From: Enterocloster lavalensis
GTDB taxonomy: Bacteria; Bacillota; Clostridia; Lachnospirales; Lachnospiraceae
Assembly (NCBI RefSeq): GCF_902364025.1
Contig: NZ_CABJCG010000026.1
Location: 7,375-71,374 of the forward strand
Direction: 5' to 3'
DNA length: 64,000 nucleotides
Shown here: piece after piece, positions 25,439 to 33,866 of the stretch
How the letters are laid out: the number at the start of each line of letters is the position of its first letter
Numbering within the stretch: the stretch's first letter is position 1
The notes under the pieces: model-generated
Seen by the model: the letters and a program-made list of their open reading frames with translations, nothing else
What the model was told of the DNA's origin: nothing
Databases searched by the model: none
Translations under genes and position numbers: made by a program

Positions 25439-25913
25439 GTTCTCCGCCTTCTTTCAGTTCCACAATCATCTCGATCTCCACCGGCGTTCCGAAAGGCAGC
25501 TCGTTGATCCCCAGCGCCGCCCTGGCGTGTTTTCCCATATCCCCGAAAATGTCGATCAGCAGCTCCGAAGCCCCGTTGAGCACATAGGGCTGCTCGCCAA
25601 AGCCCGGGGCGCTTGCCACAAAGCCCAGCACCTTGACGATGCGTTTCACCCGGTCCAGATCCCCGATGCTGTATTTGAGGGCTGCCAGGCAGTTGCACAT
25701 GGACTGGCGGGCGCACTCCTTCCCCTGATCCACTGTCAGATCGCTTCCCAGCTTCCCCTTGTAGAGCAGCTGGCCGTCCTTGCGGCAGTCCTGGCCGGAC
25801 ACGTACACCAGATTGTTGCTGAACACCACGGACGGCAGGTACGCCGCCACCGGCACCGGCGGCTCCGGCAGGCACAGGCCCAGATCTTCTAAACGGCTTT
25901 CTATCAATGACAT
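25422..25913 (-). CDS. RidA/YjgF family protein
   Basis: 163 aa, longer than classic RidA (about 128) because of an N-terminal lead of some 25 residues. Seen: NNLVYVSGQ, the long helix with DRVKRIVKVLGFV, and HARAALGINELPFGTPVEIEMI with the substrate Arg and Glu. Known: RidA hydrolyses enamine/imine intermediates released by PLP enzymes. It lies in an operon with a class V PLP enzyme and opposite a SelA-like one, a strong hint that the pathway passes through an unstable imine. Confidence 0.9.
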   Translation of the reverse strand: MSLIESRLEDLGLCLPEPPVPVAAYLPSVVFSNNLVYVSGQDCRKDGQLLYKGKLGSDLTVDQGKECARQSMCNCLAALKYSIGDLDRVKRIVKVLGFVASAPGFGEQPYVLNGASELLIDIFGDMGKHARAALGINELPFGTPVEIEMIVELKEGGEHVHTA

Positions 25914-25950
25914 AGCATTTTCCTCTCTTCTCTGTAAAATTTCGTGTTTC

Positions 25951-27234
25951 TTATATCAGCCCCAGCATCCTCGGCACCGCCAGCGCGATCGCGGGCACGT
26001 AGGTGGTCAGCAGCAGCACCGCGATCTCCACCAGGCAGAACGGGATCACCGCCTTCATGGTACGGGACAGCGGTATTTTGGCAATACTGCTTCCGATGAA
26101 CAGGCATACGCCGTAAGGCGGCGTGGCCAGGCCGATGGTGATATTTAAAATAAAGATGATTGCAAAATGGATGGGGTGGACTCCCAGGGACACAGCCAGC
26201 GGTGCCAAAATCGGAGCGAAAATCAAAAGGCTCACATTTGCGTCGATGCCGCAGCCCAGGATCAGCAGGAAGATGTTGATCAGGAGCAGCACAATAAACT
26301 TGTTGGTGGTGACGGAGGTGATAAAGGCCGCCAGGATCACCGGCACCTTCCCCATTGCCACCAGCCAGCCCACCGGGCAGGCCACCGCAGCGATCAGCAG
26401 CACGGCTCCCGACTGGATCATCGCCTTCACCATGCAGTCAACCAGGATTTTCAGATTCAGCGAGCGGTAATAAAACACGCCCACAATGATGGAATATAAA
26501 ATCGCCACCGAAGCCGCCTCCGTGGGCGAACACACGCCGCCGAGGATGCCGCCCAGAATAATCACGGGCATGAGCAGCGCGGGGATGGCCCGCACAAAGG
26601 CGTGGGTAATCTGCTTTGGCGTGTATTTTTCCGTATTGCGCGGATATTTGCGCTTGATGCTCAAATAAGTGGCCGGGATCATCAGACCCAGTCCCAAAAG
26701 GATTCCCGGAATCAGTCCGCCCATGAACATGGCCGAAATGGACGTACCCAGGGTGGCGCCATAGAGCACCATGCCGATGCTGGGCGGTATAATCGGCCCG
26801 ATCACCGAGGAGCTGGCCGTCACGGCCACCGAGAAATCGTCGTCATACCCCTCCTTGACCATAGCCGGGATCAGAGCGCCGCCGATGGCTGAAGTGTCGG
26901 CCACCGCGGAGCCGGACACGCCGGCGAAAAACATGGAGGCCACAATATTGGCGTTGGCCAGGCTTCCGGGCACCCAGCCCATGACCACCCGGCACAGCAG
27001 CAGGATGTCGTCGATGATGCCCACCCGGGACATCAGCTCACCCGCCAGAATAAACATGGGCACCGCAATAAACGTAAAGCTGTTGATCCCCTGGAAAATC
27101 TGCTGAAACAACATGCTGAAAGAGATTCCGCCCCAGACATGGATCGTGGCCGCCAGGCCCATAGCCATGGCAAAGGCAATCGGAACCCCCAGCGCCATAA
27201 AGAAAAACAGAAACGCGAACAAATAAACTCCCAT
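25951..27234 (-). CDS. TRAP transporter large permease (DctM type)
   Basis: 427 aa from the ATG at 27234, preceded by AGGAGGAG and overlapping the small-permease stop (TGATG). Twelve or so hydrophobic segments; GVSGSAVADTSAIGGALIPAMVKEG, trimmed here to the conserved core AVADTSAIG, and PPSIGMVLYG are DctM signatures. Known: it couples uptake to sodium or proton flow together with the small permease and binding protein encoded upstream. Confidence 0.94.
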   Translation of the reverse strand: MGVYLFAFLFFFMALGVPIAFAMAMGLAATIHVWGGISFSMLFQQIFQGINSFTFIAVPMFILAGELMSRVGIIDDILLLCRVVMGWVPGSLANANIVASMFFAGVSGSAVADTSAIGGALIPAMVKEGYDDDFSVAVTASSSVIGPIIPPSIGMVLYGATLGTSISAMFMGGLIPGILLGLGLMIPATYLSIKRKYPRNTEKYTPKQITHAFVRAIPALLMPVIILGGILGGVCSPTEAASVAILYSIIVGVFYYRSLNLKILVDCMVKAMIQSGAVLLIAAVACPVGWLVAMGKVPVILAAFITSVTTNKFIVLLLINIFLLILGCGIDANVSLLIFAPILAPLAVSLGVHPIHFAIIFILNITIGLATPPYGVCLFIGSSIAKIPLSRTMKAVIPFCLVEIAVLLLTTYVPAIALAVPRMLGLI

Positions 27235-27779
27235 CAGGCTGTCTCTCCTCCTCTCCACACGGTTTTACACTCCAGGAGATGCTTCACAAGAAACTTCACT
27301 CCATGGAAAACCATCAGCACAAATCCGATGTAAAGCCCCAGCGCCCACCAGAAATAGGAAATATGAGTGGCAGCGGCCTCCACCTTGGCCTTTAACAACA
27401 GCATGTCGTATCCGTATTTCAGCAGGATACACAGAACGATTAAAATGCAGACGTCGCTGACGATCTCCAGGAGATGCCGTACTTTTTTCGGCATAATGTC
27501 GGTCAGCAGATTAAACCGCACCAGCTCCAGGCGGTTAAATGCCACGCTGGCCCCATTGGAGGTGAGCCAGAGCATGCACATGCGCGCGATCTCCTCCGAC
27601 CAGATGGCGGATGTCATAAACGGCAGCCACCTGGTGGCCACCCCCACCAGCAGGGAAAACAGCATGACAAAACCGGAGGCCGTTGCCAGCACGATCCCGA
27701 CGCGCTCCGCAAAGGAGCTGCACAGCTCCAGCGCGCCCAGTCCCGGTATTTTTTTCAGATTTTTATGTTCCTCTCCCAT
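27234..27779 (-). CDS. TRAP transporter small permease (DctQ type)
   Basis: 181 aa with four hydrophobic segments. Seen: RWLPFMTSAIWSEEIARMCMLW, cut here to the conserved WSEEIAR core, then LTSNGASVAFNR, the family's second helix pair. AAGGGGGA precedes the ATG. It partners the DctM protein whose gene overlaps its stop. A perfect 26-bp palindrome separates it from the binding-protein gene. Confidence 0.93.
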   Translation of the reverse strand: MGEEHKNLKKIPGLGALELCSSFAERVGIVLATASGFVMLFSLLVGVATRWLPFMTSAIWSEEIARMCMLWLTSNGASVAFNRLELVRFNLLTDIMPKKVRHLLEIVSDVCILIVLCILLKYGYDMLLLKAKVEAAATHISYFWWALGLYIGFVLMVFHGVKFLVKHLLECKTVWRGGETA

Positions 27780-27801
27780 AAAATCCCCCTTCTATGCAAG
27801 C

Positions 27802-27827
27802 CGGGAGACGAAAATTTTCGTCTCCCG
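27802..27827. terminator. 26-bp perfect palindrome between TRAP genes
   Basis: CGGGAGACGAAAA and TTTTCGTCTCCCG, symmetric on both strands. Placed between the binding-protein and permease genes, it probably stops or slows part of the transcripts, or protects the binding-protein message, so that more binding protein than permease is made. Confidence 0.75.
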
Positions 27828-27842
27828 CGCCATCCAAAGCGG

Positions 27843-28958
27843 TTACTGTCCAATGGCCTGGACTTTGTCGTACAGGTCCTGGGAAATGGTCTTGCCGTCG
27901 CCGATGAACTGGGGAACGATCCCTCTGGAGGACTCCAGCCACTTTTCGCTCTCCTCCGCCGTAGGCTCGTACACGCTGACGCCCTGCTCGCGCATCTTGT
28001 CCGCCACCTCGGCCACTTCCTTCTCGTTCATCTCACGCTTGATCTGCTCGGATTCCCTGGAAGCCTTCATCACCGCCTGGAACAGCTCGCCGTCCACGCC
28101 GCCCAGCTGCTCTACGGCCTGGCCGCTCATCAGGCGGACCGACGGGCCGAAGGAAAGAGTCAGGACCGTGGCGTGCTTCGCCACCTCGGTGAAGTTGTTG
28201 GTAAATGCCGGCACCGGGCCTGCGTACACGCCGTCCACAGCGCCCTGCTCCATACCGGTGTACAGCTCCTGCCAGGCCATGGGCGTCGCGCCGATACCCC
28301 ACTCGCCGTAGAGCGCGATCTCGATGTCGGAGCCCGTGGTGCGGATCTTCAGATTGTAGGCATCCTCCGGAACCTTCACATCCCGTTTGGAGTTGAACAG
28401 CCATCTGGCCGCGCCGCCGTCCACATCAAAGGTCACCGGATAACAGCCGATCTCATTGTAAACCTGCATAGCCAGCTCGTCCCTCAGATCAGAGCCCAGC
28501 ACCTGGTACACGTGGTCCGTGTCCCGGAACATGCCCGGGAAATCGCAGAAATCCAGGATATGGGTGAACTCCGACAAATTAGCCGTGGAGCACTTGGCCA
28601 GCTCCAGGGTGTTGGCCATACAGGCCTGCACCACGTCGCCGTCCGCGCCCAGCTGTCCGGCGGGGTAATACTCGATCTTCACCTGGCCGTCGGTGTACTG
28701 CTCAACCAGCTCGATAAACTTCTCATTGGCTTCGTACTCCGCCGTGCCCTCCACTGCGGCGTCGCCCCACTTCAACACGATCGTCTCCTTTTTCTCTTCC
28801 GGCTTCTCCTCCGCCTTCGCGCTCTCCTCTTTTTTTGCCTCCTCCTGCTTCGCCTCAGTGGCCGCAGGCGTCTGAACCGCCTTCTGGCCCGATCCCGCGC
28901 AGCCCGCTAACCCGAGCACCATCGCCGCCGCCAGCAACACCGAAATCTTTTTCTTCAT
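27843..28958 (-). CDS. TRAP transporter substrate-binding lipoprotein (DctP type)
   Basis: 371 aa from the ATG at 28958 with AAGGAGGGTTACAA upstream; a longer frame to 28997 lacks a ribosome site. Residues 1-22 are a lipoprotein signal ending L-G-L-A-G-C, then a Lys/Glu-rich linker (about 30-50). Seen: YPAGQLGADGDVVQACMANTLELA, core GQLGADGDVVQA, and IRTTGSDIE plus GATPMAWQELYTGMEQG, typical of DctP; the Arg of IRTTG usually binds the ligand carboxylate. First gene of the operon. The substrate is an organic acid of some kind. Confidence 0.94.
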   Translation of the reverse strand: MKKKISVLLAAAMVLGLAGCAGSGQKAVQTPAATEAKQEEAKKEESAKAEEKPEEKKETIVLKWGDAAVEGTAEYEANEKFIELVEQYTDGQVKIEYYPAGQLGADGDVVQACMANTLELAKCSTANLSEFTHILDFCDFPGMFRDTDHVYQVLGSDLRDELAMQVYNEIGCYPVTFDVDGGAARWLFNSKRDVKVPEDAYNLKIRTTGSDIEIALYGEWGIGATPMAWQELYTGMEQGAVDGVYAGPVPAFTNNFTEVAKHATVLTLSFGPSVRLMSGQAVEQLGGVDGELFQAVMKASRESEQIKREMNEKEVAEVADKMREQGVSVYEPTAEESEKWLESSRGIVPQFIGDGKTISQDLYDKVQAIGQ

Positions 28959-29016
28959 TTGTAACCCTCCTTGTGTTTTATGAAATATGTACACCAAGCA
29001 CTGTCTGCTCGCTTAC

Positions 29017-29045
29017 AGAATATTCGATTTAAGACATTTTGTCAA
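29017..29045 (-). promoter_or_regulatory. sigma-A promoter of the TRAP operon
   Basis: Minus strand TTGACA (29045-29040), 17-base spacer, TATTCT (29022-29017). Leader of about 50 nt to the binding-protein gene. Confidence 0.8.
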
Positions 29046-29060
29046 TATATTTCATACTTA

Positions 29061-29101
29061 AAATTTGATTTTATTTATTTTTTCAACAAAATATCAAATT
29101 T
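29061..29101. promoter_or_regulatory. inverted repeat in the TRAP/M20 divergent region
   Basis: AAATTTGAT at 29061-29069 and ATCAAATTT at 29093-29101, 23 bases apart. It lies upstream of the TRAP promoter, between the two operons, where an activator or shared regulator could bind. The YheO-family protein encoded at 33867 is a candidate. I could not fix the rightward promoter. Confidence 0.5.
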
Positions 29102-29207
29102 AATATTGATTTTTATGTGCATATGTATTATGCTCCCTGTATAAGGTCCAGGATATCGGCGGATTTTTTAAAACTTTTTGTTTTATTCATACAGAAAGGA
29201 GAATTCA

Positions 29208-30401
29208 ATGGATTCAAACACAATGCGGGAGGCCGTAACTCCCCATGAGACGATTGAACTGCTGAAAAGTCTCGTGCGCATCCCAAGCGTCAACGGCAGC
29301 GAGGAGGCCGTGGCCCTGTGGCTTAAGGATCTGTTCCAGAACCTGGGCCTGGAGACTTCCCTCTATGAGGTGGAGCCCCACCGGCCCGCCGTGGTGGGCA
29401 TTCTCCATGGAAAGCGTCCTGGGAAACGGCTGATGTATACCACTCATTTCGACACCCACGTGACAGACAACATGGAGATTCCTCCTTTTGAGCCGGAAAT
29501 ACGGGAGAACCGCCTGTACGGCCGGGGCAGCTGCGACGCCAAGGGCTCCATCGCCGCCATGATCATGAGCGCCGTCCTGCTGCAGCGGACGGGCTGCGAT
29601 TTTTCCGGGGACCTGCTGCTGGCCTTCGTGCCGGACGAAGAGTATCTGAATAAGGGAACCACCTACCTGATGGAGCAAGGGATCACTGCGGACATGGCGG
29701 TGGTGGGAGAACCTACGGAGATGGCGGTGGGATTCGGCCACCGGGGCTGCACCCACCTCGACATCAACGTCACCGGCAGGGCCTACCACAGTGCCTTCCC
29801 TGAGCGGGGTGTCAATGCAATCGAAAAGATGGCGGGTGTGATCACCGCCCTGCGCAGCGATTTCTTTCCTACCTACGAGCAGAAACACCATCCCTATCTG
29901 GGTCATCCGGTCATCAACCTGGGACTGATCCGGGGCGGCACGCGGATTCACACGGTGGCGGACAAATGCTGCGCCTCCTTTTTGAGAAGGGATCTGCCCG
30001 GAGAGACCACAGACGACATTCTTGGCGGAATTCAGGAATTTCTGAACGGCCTGATGGCCCGGGACCCCAAGCTCTGCGCCCATGTTTCCTTAAGCACCAT
30101 CCAGCAGCGCATCCGCCTGCCTTTCTTTATGGAGCCGGATCACCCTCTGGTGTCCGGGATGTCCGGGAGCTGCCGCAGGGCCGCGGGGAGGGCGGGCGAA
30201 AAGCAGATCATGAACTACTACTGCGACGCCAGCATCCTCTGCACGGAGTCCGGCATCCCCACGGTGATCTTCGGGCCGGGCAGCATAAGCGTCGCCCACT
30301 CCGCGGTGGAGTACATCGAGCTGGACCAGCTGACCGACGCGGTCTACATCTACGCGGATTACGCCATGAGCTGTCTGGCCGGAGAGGAGAAAACGCCGTG
30401 A
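29208..30401 (+). CDS. M20-family metallopeptidase/deacylase, second paralogue
   Basis: 397 aa from the ATG at 29208 (AGAAAGGAG upstream); the frame to 29178 has no ribosome site. Seen: IPSVNGSEEAV, TTHFDTHV (first metal His), GRGSCDAKGSIAAM, FVPDEEYLNKG and GEPTEMAVGFGHRG. Similar to the enzyme at 19932 along its length (VGILHGKRPG against LGILRGGRPG). First gene of the rightward arm, with GTGA overlap to the M24 gene. Inferred: deacylation or cleavage of the TRAP-imported compound. Confidence 0.92.
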   Translation: MDSNTMREAVTPHETIELLKSLVRIPSVNGSEEAVALWLKDLFQNLGLETSLYEVEPHRPAVVGILHGKRPGKRLMYTTHFDTHVTDNMEIPPFEPEIRENRLYGRGSCDAKGSIAAMIMSAVLLQRTGCDFSGDLLLAFVPDEEYLNKGTTYLMEQGITADMAVVGEPTEMAVGFGHRGCTHLDINVTGRAYHSAFPERGVNAIEKMAGVITALRSDFFPTYEQKHHPYLGHPVINLGLIRGGTRIHTVADKCCASFLRRDLPGETTDDILGGIQEFLNGLMARDPKLCAHVSLSTIQQRIRLPFFMEPDHPLVSGMSGSCRRAAGRAGEKQIMNYYCDASILCTESGIPTVIFGPGSISVAHSAVEYIELDQLTDAVYIYADYAMSCLAGEEKTP

Positions 30402-31858
30402 GAAAGAGAATCCAACAGGTCAAAGCGGCCATGGCGGCCCACGGCATCCACACGCTTTTAACCTTTGACCCGAAAAATGTGAATTACCTGACCGGCTTTC
30501 ACACCACGGCCCGTCCCATCTGGCAGATCGGCCGGACCGCCTGCCTGCTGTCCGCAGACGGGACCTGGCGGCTGTTCCTGCCCGCGCCCTGGGACCGGGA
30601 GTACGCTCCCCCGCCAGGCTGCGAGACCGTTTCATACACGGGCGGGGACGAGGGGCTGTCCCGGGCCCTGTGCGGCCATCTCCCCACCGACAGCCGGAAA
30701 CGGACGGCTGCCGATCTGGATGCCGTCCCCGCGCCCCTGTACCGCGCCCTGAACCGTTGCGGCTGGGGAGACCAGCTGACAGACGCCCGGCTTCTCCTGG
30801 CGCGCTGCCAAATGATCAAATCCCCCTCGGAGATCGAACTGCTGGAACAGGCGGTGCGTTTGATCGATCTGGGGCTTACGGCCGCCGGGGAGGCCGTGGC
30901 GGTGGGCGCAGCGGAGCAGGAGGTCCAGGCGCGGATCGACGCCGCCATGGCGTTGGCCGGCTCCCAGGGCTGCGGCTTCACCACAAAGGTCATAAGCGGC
31001 CCTAACGGCAGCTATCCCCACCATGTGGCGGGGACGCGGGAACTCGCAGCGGGAAGCGCTGTCATCGTGGACCTCAGCGCTTCCGTGAGCGGGTATGAGA
31101 GCGACTCGGCGAGAACCTTTCTGCTGCCGCCAGGAGGCGGTGGGGCGGAGGAAGGGGGTGGCGAAATCCGGGCTGCATATGGTGGACGCCGGGAAATGAA
31201 CGGTGACGCCCGGGCAGCATACGCTGGACGCCAGGGAGTAAACGGCGGGGCCCGGGCAGCATGCACTGGACGCCAGGAAATAAACGGTGAAGCCCGGGCA
31301 GCATACGCTGGACGCCAGGAAATAAACGGCGGGGCCCGGGCAGCATACGCTGGACGCCAGGAAGTAAACGGCGGGGCCCGGGCAGCATACGCTGGACGCC
31401 AGGAAGTAAACGGCGGGGCCCGGGCAGTATACGCTGGACGCCAGGAAATAAACGGCGAGGCCCGGGCAGCATACCACGAGCTGCTGGAGATGCACCACGG
31501 CATCACCGAACTCCTCCTGTCCGCCGGAAAACGCATGAAGCCCGGCACCCCCATCCGGGAGCTCCACGATTTCCTCCGCGCGGAATTAACCAGGCTGAAT
31601 CCGGCCGCGGTCCAGGCGGGCACCATCGGCCACGGCGTGGGGCTGCGCGCCCACGAGTACCCGGACCTGACCGGCGACTGCCCCGAGCTTCTGGCGGAAA
31701 ACATGGTGCTGGCCGTGGAGCCGGCCCTCTATGTGCCCGGCCGGTACGGAATCCGCATCGAAAACATGTTTCACATCGGCCCGGAGGGAGCCACCGCAAT
31801 GAACCGGTATCCCTTAAACCGATACGACAGGGAAGGAGACGATGATGGGAATCTATGA
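30398..31858 (+). CDS. M24-family metallopeptidase (Xaa-Pro aminopeptidase-like) with an inserted repeat
   Basis: 486 aa, about 100 longer than relatives. Start GTG at 30398 overlaps the upstream stop and follows GGAGAGGAG; the frame from 29966 is a shadow of the M20 gene. Residues 1-130 are a creatinase-type N-domain (TFDPKNVNYLTGF). The pita-bread domain holds all ligands: VIVDLS and YESDSART (two Asp), GHGVGLRAHEYP (His), VEPALY and RIENM (two Glu). Between the second Asp and the His, residues 255-352 are seven 14-residue repeats (consensus GGARAAYAGRQEVN), joining the native helix at RAAYHELLEMH. Function may persist because the insert is in frame and sits in a loop. Confidence 0.92.
   Translation: MRKRIQQVKAAMAAHGIHTLLTFDPKNVNYLTGFHTTARPIWQIGRTACLLSADGTWRLFLPAPWDREYAPPPGCETVSYTGGDEGLSRALCGHLPTDSRKRTAADLDAVPAPLYRALNRCGWGDQLTDARLLLARCQMIKSPSEIELLEQAVRLIDLGLTAAGEAVAVGAAEQEVQARIDAAMALAGSQGCGFTTKVISGPNGSYPHHVAGTRELAAGSAVIVDLSASVSGYESDSARTFLLPPGGGGAEEGGGEIRAAYGGRREMNGDARAAYAGRQGVNGGARAACTGRQEINGEARAAYAGRQEINGGARAAYAGRQEVNGGARAAYAGRQEVNGGARAVYAGRQEINGEARAAYHELLEMHHGITELLLSAGKRMKPGTPIRELHDFLRAELTRLNPAAVQAGTIGHGVGLRAHEYPDLTGDCPELLAENMVLAVEPALYVPGRYGIRIENMFHIGPEGATAMNRYPLNRYDREGDDDGNL
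31160..31474. repeat. 42-bp in-frame tandem repeat inside the M24 gene
   Basis: Seven full units of 42 bp from 31160 to 31453 and half of an eighth that merges into native sequence. Each has GCCCGGGCAGCATACGCTGG and GACGCCAGGAA-TAAACGG. Inner units are almost identical, outer ones more diverged, as in repeats growing from the middle. Confidence 0.95.
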
Positions 31859-32990
31859 AGAACTGGGCGTTCCCCCGGTAATCAACGCCATGGGAACCTT
31901 CACAATCTACGGCGGCTCGAAAATGAGCCCCCAGACTCTGCGGGACATGCAGGAGGCGGCCGCCTCTTTCGTGGACATCCGCCTTTTGCAGCGCAGGCTG
32001 AGCCAGGCGGTGGCTGAGCTGACCCACAATGAGGCGGCTTACATCTGCGGCGGCGCTTCCTGCGGCGTATACCTCTCCCTCTTGGCTGCTATTGCCAAAA
32101 AACGCGGCAAAAAAGTGCGCCATCTGTCCCGGGAGGATTTTTACAGGTCCGAGGTCATCCTCTTCCGCTCCCACCGGAATCCCTACGATATCGTGCTGGA
32201 CCAGCTGGGCGTCAAATTGGTGGAGCTGGCCTACCCCAACCACAGCCTGAAGGACCCCTGCGGGGATATCCTGGCTGCAGTCACGCCGGACACGGCCGCG
32301 GTCTACTATCTGGAATCCGGCTGGGTAGCCCACGGCGCTCCGGCGTTGTCCGACGTGATCCGGGCGGCCCGCACAGCCGGAATCCCCGTAGTTCTGGACG
32401 CCGCGGCCATGCTTCCGCCGGTGGAAAATCTCTGGGCCTACACTGCGGCGGGAGTGGATCTGGCCGTGTTCAGCGGCGGCAAGGACCTGCGCGGCCCCCA
32501 GTCCAGCGGCCTGATCGTGGGCTCCCTGGCACTGATTGACATTCTGCTGGAGGAGGGATTTCCCACCCACGGCTACGGGCGGATGTTCAAGGTGGGCCGG
32601 GAGGAGATGGCGGGGCTTTACTCCGCGTTAAAACAGTCTCTGGCTGCGGACCACGAAGCACGTAAGCGGGATGCCGAGGAACAGGTGACCCTGGCCCGGA
32701 ACATGTTAGGCGGCCATCCCCTCTACGAACCCCTGCGCAGCTACCCCAACGAAGCTGGGCAGCCCATCCCCCGGGTCCATGTCCGCCTGAAGACGGGCAC
32801 AGTCTCCTCAGGACAGATCCTGGCATTTCTGACCGCAGGCTCCCCGCCGGTGATCGCGGCGGACAGCGGCCCAGACGGTTTCTACTTGAACCCCATGACG
32901 CTGACGATGGCGGAAATGGAATTGATTTGCAGGCGGCTCCTGGATTTCACGGAAATGCCGCCTGGGAAAGAGGTGCATACAGATGTATAA
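31842..32990 (+). CDS. SelA-like PLP-dependent lyase
   Basis: 382 aa. Overlaps the M24 gene by 17 bases, with GAAGGAGACG before the paired ATGs (the first is used here). Seen: GVPPVINAMGTFTIYGGS, MQEAAASFVDI, ELTHNEAAYICGGASCGVYLS, FRSHRNPYDIVLDQLG, VLDAAAMLPP (cofactor Asp) and FSGGKDLRGPQSSG (PLP Lys). Known: related to selenocysteine synthase and D-glucosaminate-6-phosphate ammonia-lyase, which eliminate from amino acids or amino sugar acids. Such reactions release enamines, which fits RidA opposite. A 2-amino-acid beta-eliminating lyase is the best guess. Confidence 0.88.
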   Translation: MMGIYEELGVPPVINAMGTFTIYGGSKMSPQTLRDMQEAAASFVDIRLLQRRLSQAVAELTHNEAAYICGGASCGVYLSLLAAIAKKRGKKVRHLSREDFYRSEVILFRSHRNPYDIVLDQLGVKLVELAYPNHSLKDPCGDILAAVTPDTAAVYYLESGWVAHGAPALSDVIRAARTAGIPVVLDAAAMLPPVENLWAYTAAGVDLAVFSGGKDLRGPQSSGLIVGSLALIDILLEEGFPTHGYGRMFKVGREEMAGLYSALKQSLAADHEARKRDAEEQVTLARNMLGGHPLYEPLRSYPNEAGQPIPRVHVRLKTGTVSSGQILAFLTAGSPPVIAADSGPDGFYLNPMTLTMAEMELICRRLLDFTEMPPGKEVHTDV

Positions 32991-33822
32991 AATCGGTTGT
33001 ATCGGCCATGCCGGCCGCCACGGAGAATTTCTCTCCCGCATTTTCAACCAGGAAAAGCGATTTGACGGTTACCGCTTTTCCTACGTGTTCGGGGAGGACG
33101 AGGAACTCACCCAGGAACAGAAAGACGAGCGCTTCTACCAGGTGGACGGCTACTGCTCCACCGTGGACGAGCTGATCGAGCGCTCCGACGCGGTGATGAT
33201 TCTGACCATCCCCGGGGAAAGCCATCTGCCCTACGCGCTGAAGGTCATCGAGGCGGGAAAGCCCGTTTTCGTGGACAAGCCCTTCGCCACCACCTACGAG
33301 GATGCGGTGGCTATGACGGAGGCGGCCCGGGCCCGCGGCGTGCCCCTGTTCGGCGGCTCCACGCTGCGGCACCTGAAAAAGCTGGACGAGATTAAGGAGC
33401 TGATGGGCCGTGAGTATTTCCCATTTATTTCCATCTCATACCGCGCTGATCCTGAAAGCCCCCTGGGGCTCTATCACTACTACGCCAGCCATGTGGCCGA
33501 GATCTGCATGGCGCTGTGCGGCCCCGATTACCGGGAGGTAACCGTCAGCCGCAACGGCAAAAATCTCTGCTCTGTCGTAAAATACGAAAACACCAGCGCA
33601 GTGCTCATGACAACGCTGGATACAAAGCTCGTAAACGTCCATTTACTGGGCCAAAACTCGTATTCTTTTGACTTAAACCAGGATGAATGTTATATTGATG
33701 GTACTACCAAATTTATCCATATGATCGAAACCGGGAAACCGCCCGTGCCCTACAAAGAGTTTTGTAATTCCGTGAAACTTTTGCAGGATATCACCCGAAA
33801 AATGAGCGCTGCCGCCTGGTGA
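32983..33822 (+). CDS. Gfo/Idh/MocA family oxidoreductase, short form
   Basis: 279 aa, shorter than the usual 330-390; the C-terminal sheet domain looks reduced. Seen: IGCIGHAGRHGEFLS (cofactor loop with G-x-x-G-x-x-G), SDAVMILTIPGESH, AGKPVFVDKPFATTYEDA (the D-K-P form of the E-K-P motif) and a late YYASHVAEICMAL His. It overlaps the lyase gene by 8 bases. Role in the pathway: reduction or oxidation of an intermediate; substrate unknown. An exact TGGTACTACCA lies in its coding sequence at 33699-33709, probably by chance. Confidence 0.85.
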   Translation: MYKIGCIGHAGRHGEFLSRIFNQEKRFDGYRFSYVFGEDEELTQEQKDERFYQVDGYCSTVDELIERSDAVMILTIPGESHLPYALKVIEAGKPVFVDKPFATTYEDAVAMTEAARARGVPLFGGSTLRHLKKLDEIKELMGREYFPFISISYRADPESPLGLYHYYASHVAEICMALCGPDYREVTVSRNGKNLCSVVKYENTSAVLMTTLDTKLVNVHLLGQNSYSFDLNQDECYIDGTTKFIHMIETGKPPVPYKEFCNSVKLLQDITRKMSAAAW

Positions 33823-33866
33823 TTTCCCGGTTTCCAAATCATCGCAAGTTGCAAAGGAGGCCCTAC

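Noticed and set aside
31160..31474. Possible CRISPR array
   Set aside because: Units are contiguous with no unique spacers, and they encode protein in frame with conserved flanks. The same applies to the 21-bp and 34-bp arrays.
30632..31567. 311-codon minus-strand frame rich in CCPGPAVYFLASSV units
   Set aside because: Mirror of the 42-bp repeat and GC-rich codons of the M24 gene; no ribosome site, and the plus-strand frame has clear family motifs.
33699..33709. Exact TGGTACTACCA inside a Gfo/Idh gene as a fifth GntR operator
   Set aside because: It is mid-gene with no promoter or operon start nearby; an 11-bp match in 64 kb of biased sequence can be chance.
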